Source of the DNA: UBA6059 sp040222235 | Lineage (GTDB): Bacteria; Bacteroidota; Bacteroidia; Cytophagales; Cyclobacteriaceae | Length of the DNA: 64,000 nucleotides | Direction: 5' to 3' | NCBI GenBank assembly: GCA_040222235.1 | Contig: JAVKDO010000133.1 | Location: 23,315 to 87,314, forward strand | Shown here: in pieces, positions 63,698 through 64,000 of the stretch | Position numbering within the stretch: position 1 is the stretch's first letter | Layout: each line of letters opens with the position of its first letter | The notes under the pieces: generated by a model | Databases searched by the model: none | Seen by the model: the letters and a program-made list of their open reading frames with translations, nothing else | What the model was told of the DNA's origin: nothing | Translations under genes and position numbers: made by a program

Positions 63698-64000
63698 AGG
63701 TTAACGTCCGATGAATTTACCAAAAGGGTGCATGATAACAAGTGAATATGCAGAAAAGAGGATGGGTGGAACTCCTCCCCCTACCCCCTCGATGAGTAAT
63801 GGTGCTAACTTAATAATTTTATTATCTTAGTGGTGTGAAATACAAACTAAGATAAAATGATTGAAGTAGGCATTTAATAAATGTCCCAAATTTCGTGCTG
63901 AGCACCTTATAAGCACCTGAAGTCACTCCCGAAGGGAGTCTCTGTTGCAGGAAGCACAAGGTTGGATCATAGATTCCCTTCGGGAATGACTTCTAACCGC
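63698..64000. other. Right-edge non-coding region with inverted REP-like pair
   Basis: GTCACTCCCGAAGGGAGTC (63922-63940) and GATTCCCTTCGGGAATGAC (63972-63990) are inverted copies with two differences, 31 bases apart. Each also contains a short internal palindrome. The remainder is AT-rich with no gene visible up to the window end. Confidence 0.6.

Noticed and set aside
1..64000. Search for rRNA, tRNA and CRISPR arrays
   Set aside because: No cloverleaf-like gene, rRNA segment or regularly spaced direct repeat array was seen by eye in the intergenic regions.

Overview
The window is a stretch of chromosome from a member of the Bacteroidota, most likely a free-living, probably marine, Cytophagales bacterium. 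Supporting signs are a 1610-residue secreted protein with the gliding-motility/type IX (T9SS) type B C-terminal domain divergent from a PorP/SprF gene, many lipoproteins with short lipoboxes, OmpA/PD40 proteins, DUF5777, DUF6090, DUF2490 and GxxExxY families, PadR plus 'permease prefix' FtsX-type permeases, and Bacteroidota-like ECF sigma factors. Non-ATG starts (TTG/GTG) are frequent and Shine-Dalgarno signals are weak. No rRNA, tRNA or CRISPR array was seen. The layout looks like ordinary chromosome, apart from one repeat-rich island near 37-39.5 kb and a palindrome-rich spacer near 52 kb.

Layout. 0-10.5 kb: the end of a GNAT acetyltransferase, a large Asp-box (BNR) exported protein, a PD40 protein overlapping an exported VOC protein, an OmpA-type envelope protein, a DoxX / AlkD-like / TrmJ-like overlapping trio, and a Ste24-type M48 protease. 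10.5-22.7 kb: a 51-aa lipoprotein, a TPR membrane protein, PorP/SprF with a giant T9SS type B cargo, a Nudix hydrolase, a cold-shock protein, and an ECF sigma / RskA-type anti-sigma pair. 22.7-31.2 kb: a YeiH-type transporter, a sodium-solute symporter coupled to myo-inositol oxygenase, a LytTR membrane regulator with an exported ankyrin protein, a class III cyclase, OsmC and a hydroxypyruvate-isomerase-like protein. 31.4-37.1 kb: a PadR regulator with two tandem FtsX-type permeases behind a duplicated operator-like repeat.

37.1-39.5 kb: an array of about 110-bp elements with imperfect terminal inverted repeats. One copy contains a GxxExxY PD-(D/E)XK nuclease-like gene. The elements alternate with a 43-nt segment that matches the first codons of a nearby, doubly disabled DUF6090 gene. 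39.5-49.7 kb: the fused B12 enzyme IcmF, a cytochrome / DUF5777 / YceI operon, a phytase-like esterase, an NTF2 / DGPF / ECF42-type sigma operon, a small Cys-rich protein, a 43-bp perfect palindrome and an alpha/beta hydrolase. 49.9-52 kb: a beta-barrel protein with a DUF3179 lipoprotein.

52-64 kb: the molybdate operon (ModE-like regulator, modA, modB, modC, transcribed leftwards) behind a perfect inverted repeat. Next come a Crp/Fnr regulator with a Crp-type box in its divergent promoter, a SulP anion transporter whose C-terminus is an NTF2/SnoaL-like domain instead of STAS, DUF2490, DUF2892, a 30-aa membrane peptide, a second Crp/Fnr regulator overlapping a bile-acid:sodium-symporter family gene, and a DUF819 transporter paired with an exported M20 peptidase. 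Inorganic-anion transport and Crp-family control dominate this end.

The strongest candidates for something undescribed are the GxxExxY/TIR array, the SulP-NTF2 fusion, and a strongly over-represented 10-mer (TTCCGGTAGG) found on both strands throughout the window.
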